Of a DNA stretch of 64,000 nt, positions 20,534 to 30,833 are shown in pieces. The stretch covers positions 1-64,000 of the forward strand of contig CAUGTZ010000011.1 of NCBI GenBank assembly GCA_959602645.1, written 5' to 3'. The stretch is from an uncultured Collinsella sp. GTDB lineage: Bacteria > Actinomycetota > Coriobacteriia > Coriobacteriales > Coriobacteriaceae. Both the position numbers and the translations under genes were made by a program. Every line of letters starts with the position of its first letter. The stretch's first letter is position 1. A model generated the notes under the pieces. The model had not been told where the DNA came from and did no database searches. It saw only the letters and a program-made list of their open reading frames with translations.

Positions 20534-20842
20534 TGCTGGAATCCTTTCTGTAAAAGGCCTACAACCCATTAATAACCCGCGTCCGTGCGATACGCGAGTT
20601 TATTAAGGTTTATATTCTCTTTATCGCTCATTTTATTCATTTTGAAAATACCTAAGCGGCGAACGGTCGATTTTACCCGCTCAGCGTAAAGAAGCCCAGT
20701 TCAGGCATATCTACGCTATTTACGTGCAACTTTATTTAAATAGAGCAGGGATTAGACCAGATTATGCAAACTATATCTTTGCTAAACACAAAACGGACAG
20801 CGCAATATCTTACTCGCACTATACGCGATTCTATACATTAAT
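20534..20842. promoter_or_regulatory. AT-rich upstream region of carbamate kinase
   Basis: About 310 bp, far richer in A and T than its surroundings. It must contain the arcC promoter on the minus strand. TATTTAAATA near 20735 and other AT-rich words are visible but no single promoter can be fixed. No gene is supported here. Confidence 0.4.
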
Positions 20843-21118
20843 TTGACGAGTATGCACCCCTGCAAAAACATGGGGCTTTTCATCCAACATAAGGGATACC
20901 CGATCGCGCTTCACCCCGCGGCAAGCGACTGCGAGTTCGCAGTATGGAACTTTACCGTCGGCTTCTGCATGAACGCTGCCGACGCCCTTTCGCTCCTGCG
21001 CGCCCAAGCAGCCGAGAACGCTAACGGCGCCACTGTCAACCTGGCCACCCTCAACAACGGCGCCGCCAGCCTTTTCGAAAAGTACCGTGCTGGTTCGCTG
21101 GCTTTGAGGCCTAAGTGA
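20843..21118 (+). CDS. Possible small hypothetical protein or gene remnant
   Basis: An open frame of up to 91 codons. The second half, from the ATG at 20969, uses strongly GC-ending codons typical of expressed genes here (MNAADALSLLRAQAAENANG), ending AGSLALRPK. The first 40 codons do not, and no good ribosome site precedes any of its three ATGs (20843, 20870, 20969). No family is recognised. It may be the surviving 3' end of a lost gene beside the ATPase. An opposite-strand frame of similar length overlaps it and cannot be excluded. Confidence 0.25.
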   Translation: MTSMHPCKNMGLFIQHKGYPIALHPAASDCEFAVWNFTVGFCMNAADALSLLRAQAAENANGATVNLATLNNGAASLFEKYRAGSLALRPK

Positions 21119-21124
21119 GCTTTG

Positions 21125-21218
21125 CTATTTGCCAATTTTTGTATGATTTGGGTCAAATCTATTTGTCAATTTTTGTATGATTAGGGGCAAATCTATTTGC
21201 CAATTTTTGTCAATGAGG
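21125..21218 (+). repeat. 34-bp tandem repeats before the ATPase gene
   Basis: Three copies (starting 21125, 21159, 21193; the last is partial) of a 34-bp unit built on CTATTTGCCAATTTTTGTAT. The third copy runs into the ribosome site (GAGGTG) of the gene at 21226, so the array occupies its 5' untranslated region or promoter. Confidence 0.85.
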
Positions 21219-21225
21219 TGTTTTA

Positions 21226-22587
21226 ATGCTACGCCGCAAGGTCACTGATAGGCTTTTGAGCTGGAAGAATAACTCCCATAAGGCCCTGCTTGTTACCGGT
21301 GCGCGTCAGATTGGCAAGAGCTATGCGATTCGCGCGTTTGGAAAGAGCAACTACGCTTCGTATTATGAGGTCAATCTGTTACTTGATGCCGAGGCAAGAG
21401 ACGTACTTGTTGGCGCTAAGAACTCCATTGACTTCATCAACCGTGTGGCCCTTCTTGCGAATGCACCGCTTGTTGAAGGAGACACGCTTATCTTCGTCGA
21501 TGAGATTCAGGAGTATCCGCAGATCGTTACACTTATGAAGGCGCTGGTCGAGGACGGACGCTTTAGCTATGTCTTCTCGGGGTCTATGCTTGGGACTGAG
21601 TTTAAGGGGATCTCTTCTTTTCCGGTAGGGTATGTCGAGCACATTGTTATGCGGCCGATGGATTTTGAAGAGTTTTGTTGGGCAAACAGCGTCAGCGAAA
21701 ATATGCTTGCAGATATTCGCAGCCGCCTTGTCGAGAGACGTCCCGTCGAAAACTATATTCATGAGGCGATGCTCAAAAACTTTAGAGCCTATATCGTTTG
21801 CGGCGGCATGCCGGAGGTCGTTCAGAACTATATCGATTCGGGCTATTCGCTCGTGAGAACGCGTGAGCTTCAAATTCAGCTAGTCGATCAGTACAAAAGC
21901 GATATCTCTAAATATGCATCGACTCGAGCGTTTAACGTTCGCTCCATTTTCGAGCAAATTCCCGTTCAGCTTGAGGCGGAGTCCCATCGCTTTATCGTCT
22001 CGTCTCTAGGCGAGGGAGCTCGTCTTCAAAAATACGAGCAGGATTTCCTATGGCTGGTGAACGCAGGCGTTGGATTGATGGTCCCCCAGGTGACGGAGGC
22101 ACGAAGTCCTCTCAAGAGGACGGAGAAAACGACGGCCTTTAAACTATACGAGTCCGATACAGGTATGCTCGCATCGCGGTATCCCGGCAGCACGGCACGC
22201 GCCGTCTACCTTGACATGAAAACCCCCAACCTCGGCGGCCTCTATGAGAACGTGGTCGCACAGGAACTCGTTGCCCTCGGAGCAGATACGTGGTACTACC
22301 AAACGCGTGAGGTCGGTGAAGTCGACTTTGTAATCGAAGGTGCCCGCGGGCATGTTGTCCCAATCGAAGTCAAATCGGGCAAGAAAGTTCGAGCACATGC
22401 AGCCCTCGACCGTTTGATGAGTGTGGGCGAGTACAAAATTCCCGAGGCCGTTGTGCTGAGCCACGAAAACCTTTGCAAAGAGGGCAAGATCCTTTACGTT
22501 CCAATCTATATGACATTCTGTCTCGATGAGTTTATGGAAAAGGACGACCCCAACAACGATTTCTCGTTTGCACCCATATCTCTCTAG
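21226..22587 (+). CDS. AAA-type ATPase with DUF4143 C-terminal domain
   Basis: A 453-residue protein of the common AAA_14/DUF4143 class. Walker A is in VTGARQIGKSYAI (about residues 21-33), Walker B in LIFVDEIQEYP (about 88-98), followed by the sensor VFSGSMLG. The C-terminal half, KLYESDTGMLASR, LYENVVAQELVALG and VDFVIEGARGHVVPIEVKS, has the nuclease-like D/E-x-K core (DFVIEG...VPIEVKSG) seen in DUF4143 proteins. Base composition is lower in GC than the neighbouring arcC and nifJ genes and codon use differs, which suggests transfer. The cellular role of this family is unknown; mobile-element or defence roles have been guessed. GAGGTG lies before the ATG. It is preceded by 34-bp tandem repeats and followed by palindromic repeats. 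Confidence 0.85.
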   Translation: MLRRKVTDRLLSWKNNSHKALLVTGARQIGKSYAIRAFGKSNYASYYEVNLLLDAEARDVLVGAKNSIDFINRVALLANAPLVEGDTLIFVDEIQEYPQIVTLMKALVEDGRFSYVFSGSMLGTEFKGISSFPVGYVEHIVMRPMDFEEFCWANSVSENMLADIRSRLVERRPVENYIHEAMLKNFRAYIVCGGMPEVVQNYIDSGYSLVRTRELQIQLVDQYKSDISKYASTRAFNVRSIFEQIPVQLEAESHRFIVSSLGEGARLQKYEQDFLWLVNAGVGLMVPQVTEARSPLKRTEKTTAFKLYESDTGMLASRYPGSTARAVYLDMKTPNLGGLYENVVAQELVALGADTWYYQTREVGEVDFVIEGARGHVVPIEVKSGKKVRAHAALDRLMSVGEYKIPEAVVLSHENLCKEGKILYVPIYMTFCLDEFMEKDDPNNDFSFAPISL

Positions 22588-22616
22588 GTCATCTGAGTCC
22601 GCAAGCCAGCCCCCAC

Positions 22617-22827
22617 GCCCAAAGTACTGCGCCTTTCGCGCCAAAGGCGCGAAACAGCAAGGGGATAGAAGGCAGCGACAACCAACTCCCCCACTATGCC
22701 CAAAGTGCTGCGATGTTTCGCGCAAAGCGCGAAACAGCACTGGGGCAGCAGAAGGCCACAATCAGCTAGCCCTCCATGCCCAAAGTGGCGCGTGGTTTCG
22801 CGGCCACGCCGCGAAACAGCGACCGGG
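22617..22827. repeat. Three REP-like palindromic units, about 80-bp period
   Basis: Units begin GCCCAAAGT at 22617, 22698 and 22778. Each contains a hairpin TTTCGCG...CGCGAAACAGC whose two arms vary together (CGCGCC/GGCGCG, CGCGC/GCGCG, CGCGGC/GCCGCG), so pairing is kept while sequence changes. No gene is present between the ATPase stop and the terminator at 22926. Confidence 0.8.
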
Positions 22828-22889
22828 ACAAGGCACCCCCACAGCCACGTCCTTCATTCAGCCCCACAATCCGAGGACGTAGTCGTAGC

Positions 22890-23006
22890 AGGATCTGAGG
22901 GCTGACCTTCGCGGACATTCCGCACGAAAGAACCCCGCCGCACGAAGTGCGCAGCGGGGGTTCTTTCATGTCCGAGGACGTCCGCGAAGGTCAGCCCTCA
23001 GATCCT
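22890..23006. repeat. 27-bp perfect inverted repeat around a terminator
   Basis: Arms 22890-22916 and 22980-23006 are exact reverse complements over 27 bp. They enclose a second inverted pair (22926-22938 with 22954-22967) that looks like a terminator. The right arm ends 13 bp before the nifJ stop codon. The whole block could fold as one long cruciform or RNA hairpin between two convergent genes. Confidence 0.85.
22926..22967. terminator. Bidirectional terminator, ATPase / PFOR
   Basis: Stem GAAAGAACCCCGC/GCGGGGGTTCTTTC with a loop that itself pairs (GCAC/GTGC). T-rich ends on either strand suit it to ending both the plus-strand ATPase and the minus-strand nifJ transcripts. Confidence 0.7.
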
Positions 23007-23018
23007 GCGGTGGGAGAC

Positions 23019-26558
<3,540 letters not shown>

Positions 26559-26903
26559 ATACCCCTCTCCTCTCATATAGGTATACAGGCCCTGGCGATC
26601 GCCGGGATATTGGCGTGATGGGATTTTCGCTGTTGCTTCCAATCATCTGGCAGGCAGGCTCAGCAGCAGGTACATGGCGTGGAGAGAAGGCATGCCGAGG
26701 CGAGGAGGGCTGCACGCACTCCACAGGCCCAGCTGCCCGTCTTGCACATGACCGAGCGCCGCAAAGGCCGCATGCCGGATGCTCCCGGGCACGCCCCGGC
26801 GATGGGAGGCACCCGCAACGGAAATCCGCATGCGGGTTTATTGTACCCCGCCGCCAAGTGTAATTTCGACAAATATAGGTGGGCGGTAAAGGTTTACCTC
26901 GGG
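26559..26903 (-). promoter_or_regulatory. Promoter and long leader of nifJ
   Basis: On the minus strand a good -10 box, TACAAT (26845-26840), lies about 280 nt before the nifJ ATG. The best -35 with 17-bp spacing is poor. The leader between them is GC-rich and full of potential hairpins (for example around 26780-26815) but matches no riboswitch known to me. A dyad GGTAAA-GG-TTTACC (26885-26898) lies upstream of the promoter and could be an operator. Confidence 0.4.
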
Positions 26904-27437
26904 TGACCGCCAAGGGCCAAAATGAACGCTTCGTCCCCGGGCGATTGGCCCTGGCGCGCCATGGAGTGTCCCGGAGTGCCGGCATAAAAGGAACGTCCCC
27001 ATCTGCCGACTAGAGGGCGCCGACGCCGAGGAGGATAGCGTAGGTGGTGGATTCGCCAAGTCTGAGCTCGTCGCCGGGGTTGAGCTGAGCGGAGCGGCCG
27101 GGCTCGACCTGGATGCAGACGTTCGTCGCGCCGTTTACCACCATGGTTCCGTTGGTGGACGACAAGTCCTCGACGTGCCAGATATTTTGAGCATCGCACC
27201 AGATATGGGCATGGCGGGCCGAGACGTCGTCGGTGATGCCGCCCTCCCCCGTTGCCAGCGCGCCGATCTCAACGCCTTCCTCACTCGGCTGAATCCAGCG
27301 CGGGACGCTCACCACGTAGCCGTTTTGCACGCACAGCAGTCCCAGCGGATGCGCCGGCGCGACCTCGTGCTCGCCCGCGACCGAAGATGTGCTCAGCGAG
27401 CGCGGCGTCGACGTGTCGCCGCCACGGGTCGCATGAG
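26904..27437. repeat. Left copy of a 530-bp direct duplication
   Basis: This segment aligns with 33646-34182 in the same orientation through the FHA 3' end and about 100 bp of downstream repeat sequence. Scattered base changes and one small codon insertion or deletion separate the copies. Between the two lies the AT-richer peptide-maturation locus. Confidence 0.85.
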
Positions 27438-27489
27438 CGCGGCGGCTCGCCCGACTTGGAACTAAGGCGGGCGTGAGAGCAAACGGCAT
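27010..27489 (-). pseudogene. Truncated duplicate of FHA-domain gene
   Basis: About 140 codons closely match the last 145 residues of the FHA protein encoded at 33752-34690 (for example ARHAHIWCDAQNIWHVEDL and CIQVEPGRSAQLNPGDEL are the same in both). The N-terminal 170 residues of that protein are missing and the frame starts in unrelated sequence. The FHA core (RHAHI, SSTNGT, NG) is intact, so a short FHA protein is conceivable, but no ribosome site or proper start is visible. The copy shares its 3' flank with the full gene and marks the left border of the inserted peptide locus. Confidence 0.8.
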
Positions 27490-28005
27490 AGGGAACGAAT
27501 CTTGCGGATGTACTCCTCGACGTCAGGCAGGTAAGCCCCACGAAGTCACCGGGGAGGCCCAAGCGGCCCGGCACCACTTCCAGATTCTGACCAGGGCGAG
27601 TCGTTCGCCGGTGGCTGAAGGCTCGCTCCCACCCAAAAGGGGAGATTCGCGTTGTTCCCCAATCGCTCTCGCATCTTTCATTTTGCTCGAGGTGGGCTAT
27701 AAAAACTTTCCTGGTGAAAGGCGGCGATTGGTTTCCTTTCTTTCTAGAGGAGCGCGCCTGTAATCTGTTTTCATCCTAAATCAAGTTAAGATCGGACCTT
27801 CCAGAGGCAAGTCGACTCAAACTGCGAGGCTCCATGTTGGAATAAAGAGCGCTGTCGAAGTGCCAACAACACAAAGCTTGCCAGTCTCAAATTGAACCTT
27901 TTGGGAGTCCGATTGGGCCGCACACCGAATCCCCGCTGGTGGTTTTTTATAGCTGCGCAACAATAAACAAGGTTAGTGCCAGTCCAGCATGAAATTGAGG
28001 AACGT
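27490..28005 (+). promoter_or_regulatory. Leader region of the radical SAM gene
   Basis: About 500 bp without a supported gene, marking the change from high-GC to AT-richer DNA near 27640. It must hold the promoter of the radical SAM gene. TATAAA at about 27694 and TTTTTTATAG at about 27945 are candidates, but neither has a convincing -35. TTGAGG lies 6 bp before the ATG at 28006. Confidence 0.35.
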
Positions 28006-29364
28006 ATGCATTTTTTCTCAGTAAGTGATCGTCGTTACTGCTTCGATGAGGTCACTCGCAATTGCTTTCAGGTTGACCAAGCATCAGAAGATGCGCTTCG
28101 CATATTTGAAGCATCGGGAAGAACGGTCAACTCGAAGTTGCTAACAAAGTCACTTGCTGCGAAAGGCTACGACCAAACGACCATAGCAGAACTTGAAGAC
28201 GACATTGATGAGTATCAACGATTGTCTGAGCGGACTTTCTTAACAAAAGACACGCCTCGAAAACTTAGATCCATCGAACTCCACGTTTCACATGCATGCA
28301 ACCTTGGTTGTAGTTACTGTTTTGCCGGTAAAGGAGATTATGGAACGTCTCCTCTGCTGATGACAGACGAGATAGCCTTCAAGGCGGTCGACTACCTCGT
28401 CGCAAGTTCATCGGAAAACGAAACGCTTGCGATCGTCTTTTTTGGTGGGGAACCCATGATTAACGAGCCGCTGATATGGAAAACGGTCGACTATTCAAAA
28501 AGAATATACCCCAATAGAAACTTTACCTATTCTATTACGACCAACGGAACGCTTTTGAATGACACTGCTGTGAATTCTTTCAAGGAGCACGGGTTTTCTG
28601 TTCTGATTAGTCTCGATGGTACAGGATGCAAGCACGATGCATCGCGCCCGTACAAGACGGGAGGCGGCTCTTTCTCCGATATCGACAAAAACGTTCGTCG
28701 TTTTTCCGAGTCGTTCCCCTTCGGCGCAAGAGCGACCTTAACAAATAATAACTGTAACCTTGTTGAAGACTATCTTCAGTTTAAAGAGATGGGCTTCAGA
28801 AGGATTTACTTCTCGCCCGTGAGCTCATTCGATGAGAATATCAAACTCGACGAACACTCATTAAACAAAATCAGGGCGGGCCTAATAGATTTGGCGGATC
28901 AATATCTCAAACAGATTGATCAAGGGGAAAAGCCCTTGTTTAGAACATTGAAAACTGCAGTTGATTTGATTATGAGCAACAGGATCGCCTTTGTCGGATG
29001 CGGGGCTGGCAGGCGTTTTATTTCCGTGACTCCCGAAGGGGACGTATACCCCTGTCACAGGTTTGTCGGGATGATGCGATTCAAAATGGGCAACATCGTC
29101 ACCGGAATTGACGAAACTAGGTATATTGAAAACTGGAGTCAGGGTGTCGAAAAAAGAATTGACTGTACGGACTGTTGGGCTCGGTCTTTCTGTGGTGGGG
29201 GCTGTAGCTGGGAGGCTGCAGACGAGCACGGGTACTTGCCCAAGAGTCTACACCCTGCATCATGTGAATATAGAAAGATGTGCTACGAGATGGCTTTTGA
29301 CCTTATTTCCCGCCACTCATCTTCGCAGGAGAAAAATCAACGAGAAGCTACTGTATCGGAATAA
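28006..29364 (+). CDS. Radical SAM/SPASM peptide maturase (ranthipeptide/SCIFF-like)
   Basis: A 452-residue enzyme. The radical SAM cluster motif is HACNLGCSYC with Cys at 98, 102 and 105. FFGGEPM near 147 is the GGE SAM-binding segment. Nine later Cys residues give the two auxiliary clusters of a SPASM domain (GCGAGRRF, VYPCHRF, RIDCTDCWARSFCGGGC, then SCEYRKMC). The first 85 residues have the small leader-recognition region expected in CteB/PapB-type thioether-forming maturases. Base composition is well below that of the neighbours. Two Cys-rich small genes follow in the same direction and are its likely substrates. By analogy it would make Cys-sulfur to carbon thioether links. Anaerobic sulfatase-maturase relatives share the fold, but no sulfatase is present. 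Confidence 0.9.
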   Translation: MHFFSVSDRRYCFDEVTRNCFQVDQASEDALRIFEASGRTVNSKLLTKSLAAKGYDQTTIAELEDDIDEYQRLSERTFLTKDTPRKLRSIELHVSHACNLGCSYCFAGKGDYGTSPLLMTDEIAFKAVDYLVASSSENETLAIVFFGGEPMINEPLIWKTVDYSKRIYPNRNFTYSITTNGTLLNDTAVNSFKEHGFSVLISLDGTGCKHDASRPYKTGGGSFSDIDKNVRRFSESFPFGARATLTNNNCNLVEDYLQFKEMGFRRIYFSPVSSFDENIKLDEHSLNKIRAGLIDLADQYLKQIDQGEKPLFRTLKTAVDLIMSNRIAFVGCGAGRRFISVTPEGDVYPCHRFVGMMRFKMGNIVTGIDETRYIENWSQGVEKRIDCTDCWARSFCGGGCSWEAADEHGYLPKSLHPASCEYRKMCYEMAFDLISRHSSSQEKNQREATVSE

Positions 29365-29466
29365 GCGGTTCAGCGCATTGCTGTCACCATTGTGGAGGTG
29401 TTCGTTCTTCTGATTACCGTCTGCGAAGCTTATTGCTACGTTCGCCGAAACCATTCTAGAAATATG

Positions 29467-29495
29467 GTGAACTAGACATCTTGGTTTGTTATACA
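29467..29495 (+). promoter_or_regulatory. Candidate internal promoter for precursor genes
   Basis: Extended -10 TGTTATACA (29487-29495) with a weak -35 GTGAAC (29467-29472) at 17-bp spacing, about 35 bp before the first precursor start. It could give more precursor than maturase transcript, as is usual in RiPP loci. Confidence 0.4.
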
Positions 29496-29533
29496 CAATA
29501 TTGAGGTTTTTCTGCACTCAAAGGGAGGTAGTC

Positions 29534-29737
29534 GTGAAGCATATTCATCCGATTAATCCAGGAAGTGGCGACGAGGCAGGCGTGAAGCCGATATCTTTTG
29601 ACTGCCTCTTGGGCATTACTGACATCTGTACTGTTTATGATAAAGCAGATGGCTGTGGTGCATACGATTACTGCGACTATGACATGGATGGCGGCAGCAT
29701 CTGCGTTGTAGATCACTGTGGCATTGATCAAACGTAG
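29534..29737 (+). CDS. Cys-rich RiPP precursor peptide 1
   Basis: A 67-residue peptide starting at GTG after the ribosome site GGGAGG. The leader MKHIHPINPGSGDE is shared in its first six residues with the next gene. The core has six Cys (24, 32, 41, 47, 57, 62), and each has an Asp two to five residues later (CTVYD, CGAYD, CDYD, CVVD, CGID). This C-x2-3-D register resembles the thioether-forming ranthipeptides (freyrasin/PapA type), and the MKHI start resembles SCIFF leaders. No Gly-Gly leader cleavage site is obvious. It lies directly downstream of the radical SAM/SPASM gene. Function of the mature product is unknown. Confidence 0.8.
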   Translation: MKHIHPINPGSGDEAGVKPISFDCLLGITDICTVYDKADGCGAYDYCDYDMDGGSICVVDHCGIDQT

Positions 29738-29767
29738 TCTCTAATTGGATTAAGGTGAGGAGCTGTT

Positions 29768-29947
29768 ATGAAGCATATCCATCCTGTTGGTTCAAATGAA
29801 CATCCTCCCGTTGAGCCTTGTTGTCTTGGAGTTGATATATGCAATTTTTACGACATCGCCGAGTGCCCTGTTGCGGATTGGTGCTATGTCGATAAAGAAT
29901 CAAGCTGTGTTTTGCCAGCAGATTGGTGCGATCCAGTTGACGAGTAG
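29768..29947 (+). CDS. Cys-rich RiPP precursor peptide 2
   Basis: A 59-residue peptide beginning MKHIHPVGSNEH, preceded by GAGGAG. It has seven Cys (18, 19, 25, 33, 39, 47, 54), followed by Asp in CLGVD, CNFYD, CPVAD, CYVD and CDPVD. It aligns with precursor 1 across leader and core with the same Cys order. The frame is too short for usual gene callers, but the ribosome site, shared leader and conserved Cys pattern support it. It lies 30 bp after precursor 1. A two-peptide product or two related products from one maturase are both possible. Confidence 0.8.
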   Translation: MKHIHPVGSNEHPPVEPCCLGVDICNFYDIAECPVADWCYVDKESSCVLPADWCDPVDE

Positions 29948-30025
29948 TTTTGTGGCTAGGAACTATTTGGTCCAATTCAGAATAAGATGGGAACAAATAC
30001 CAAAATCTCGTGTCTGGGAGGAGTT

Positions 30026-30133
30026 ATGCCATTATTGCAAGGTCTCGTTGGATTAGCCTTTATACTTGCGTTATATTTGGCACCTTTTTTAATTCTATTC
30101 TTCATTATCCGACTCTTTCTTCGGAGAAAATAG
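30026..30133 (+). CDS. 35-residue single-span membrane peptide
   Basis: MPLLQGLVGLAFILALYLAP starts a peptide that is almost wholly hydrophobic and ends IIRLFLRRK, a positive-inside anchor. GGGAGGAG lies 4 bp before the ATG. It is the last gene of the maturase-precursor transcript, just before the terminator at 30199. Roles seen for such peptides near RiPP genes include immunity, transporter accessory subunit or toxin; nothing in the sequence decides between them. Confidence 0.6.
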   Translation: MPLLQGLVGLAFILALYLAPFLILFFIIRLFLRRK

Positions 30134-30198
30134 GAGTGTCACGCAAACATTAGCGTAGCTTTCTTCCAATATGAGCCGAGCATTGGCAAGTGGAATAA

Positions 30199-30248
30199 GA
30201 AGCCCGACCGTTCGCCACATGAAAGTGATCGGACGGGCTTCTCTATTT
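30199..30248 (+). terminator. Terminator of the maturase-precursor operon
   Basis: A 12-bp stem with one mismatch, arms 30199-30210 and 30230-30241 (GAAGCCCGACCG and CGGACGGGCTTC), followed by TCTATTT. Confidence 0.8.
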
Positions 30249-30833
30249 AACCCGGGCCGCCACCCATAGCGGCTTTCCAAGCGTATTCTCAGTGCAAAGC
30301 AATCGTCAGTTTAATCCTATGCGCTGATACCGCATTTCATTTGTTCGGCTCGAATTCTACGGCCTGGCAACCCTCGCACTCTCCGGCAAATGGATTGAAC
30401 GCGAAGGCAGAGATGATGTGTGCGTGGACATCGAGGCTGCTGTAGGCAACATACTGGGACATGGACCCCCGCTGCGCGTGGTATGCGGCCCGGCATATTC
30501 ATTGCCGTCCAACCCCGTGTAGTTGCAGCAAAGGGTGGAACCTCAATGCTCAGCTCATGTTGTCCGTGGGACACGAGAATCGTAAGTACACTTTGGTGCG
30601 ATTCTCACGCTGATACTGAGCCACCTGGAATAAGATACGTCGCGACAACACTTCGCTTCACCTCTGTCTCGACAAGATGACGTAGACTAAAGTTTCCTTT
30701 AGTAAGAGAACGAGAACTATATCTGAAAGCGTTGCGATGGCGTGAAGGCACCGAGTCCGAACCGCCTGAATGCTACGTGCATCTGCATCGCCTTTTTGTT
30801 ATCTCTGCCAGTTGGGTAGCACTAAACTTGTCA
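30249..30833. other. Gene-poor stretch between convergent transcripts
   Basis: About 580 bp. A minus-strand frame at 30337-30462 (MSQYVAYSSLDVHAHIISAF, 41 codons) has protein-like composition but no known family and no leading gene. It may be the tail of a decayed gene, since adjoining frames upstream also look coding-like but are out of phase. GCGATGG...CATCGCC near 30738-30792 could be a weak hairpin ahead of TTTTTG. Nothing else is supported. Confidence 0.4.

Noticed and set aside
20911..21156. Minus-strand 81-codon frame
   Set aside because: Overlaps the equally doubtful plus-strand frame; no ribosome site or family.
26559..26845. Thiamine riboswitch before nifJ
   Set aside because: The conserved CTGAGA and ACCTGATCTGG-type cores are absent.
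30337..30462. Small minus-strand gene MSQYVAYSSLDV
   Set aside because: No convincing ribosome site or family; kept only as a note under the gene-poor stretch.
30744..30757. String resembling the end of a Cas9 tracrRNA scaffold (AAGGCACCGAGTCC)
   Set aside because: A chance match of a few bases, with no repeat-complementary part and no cas9.
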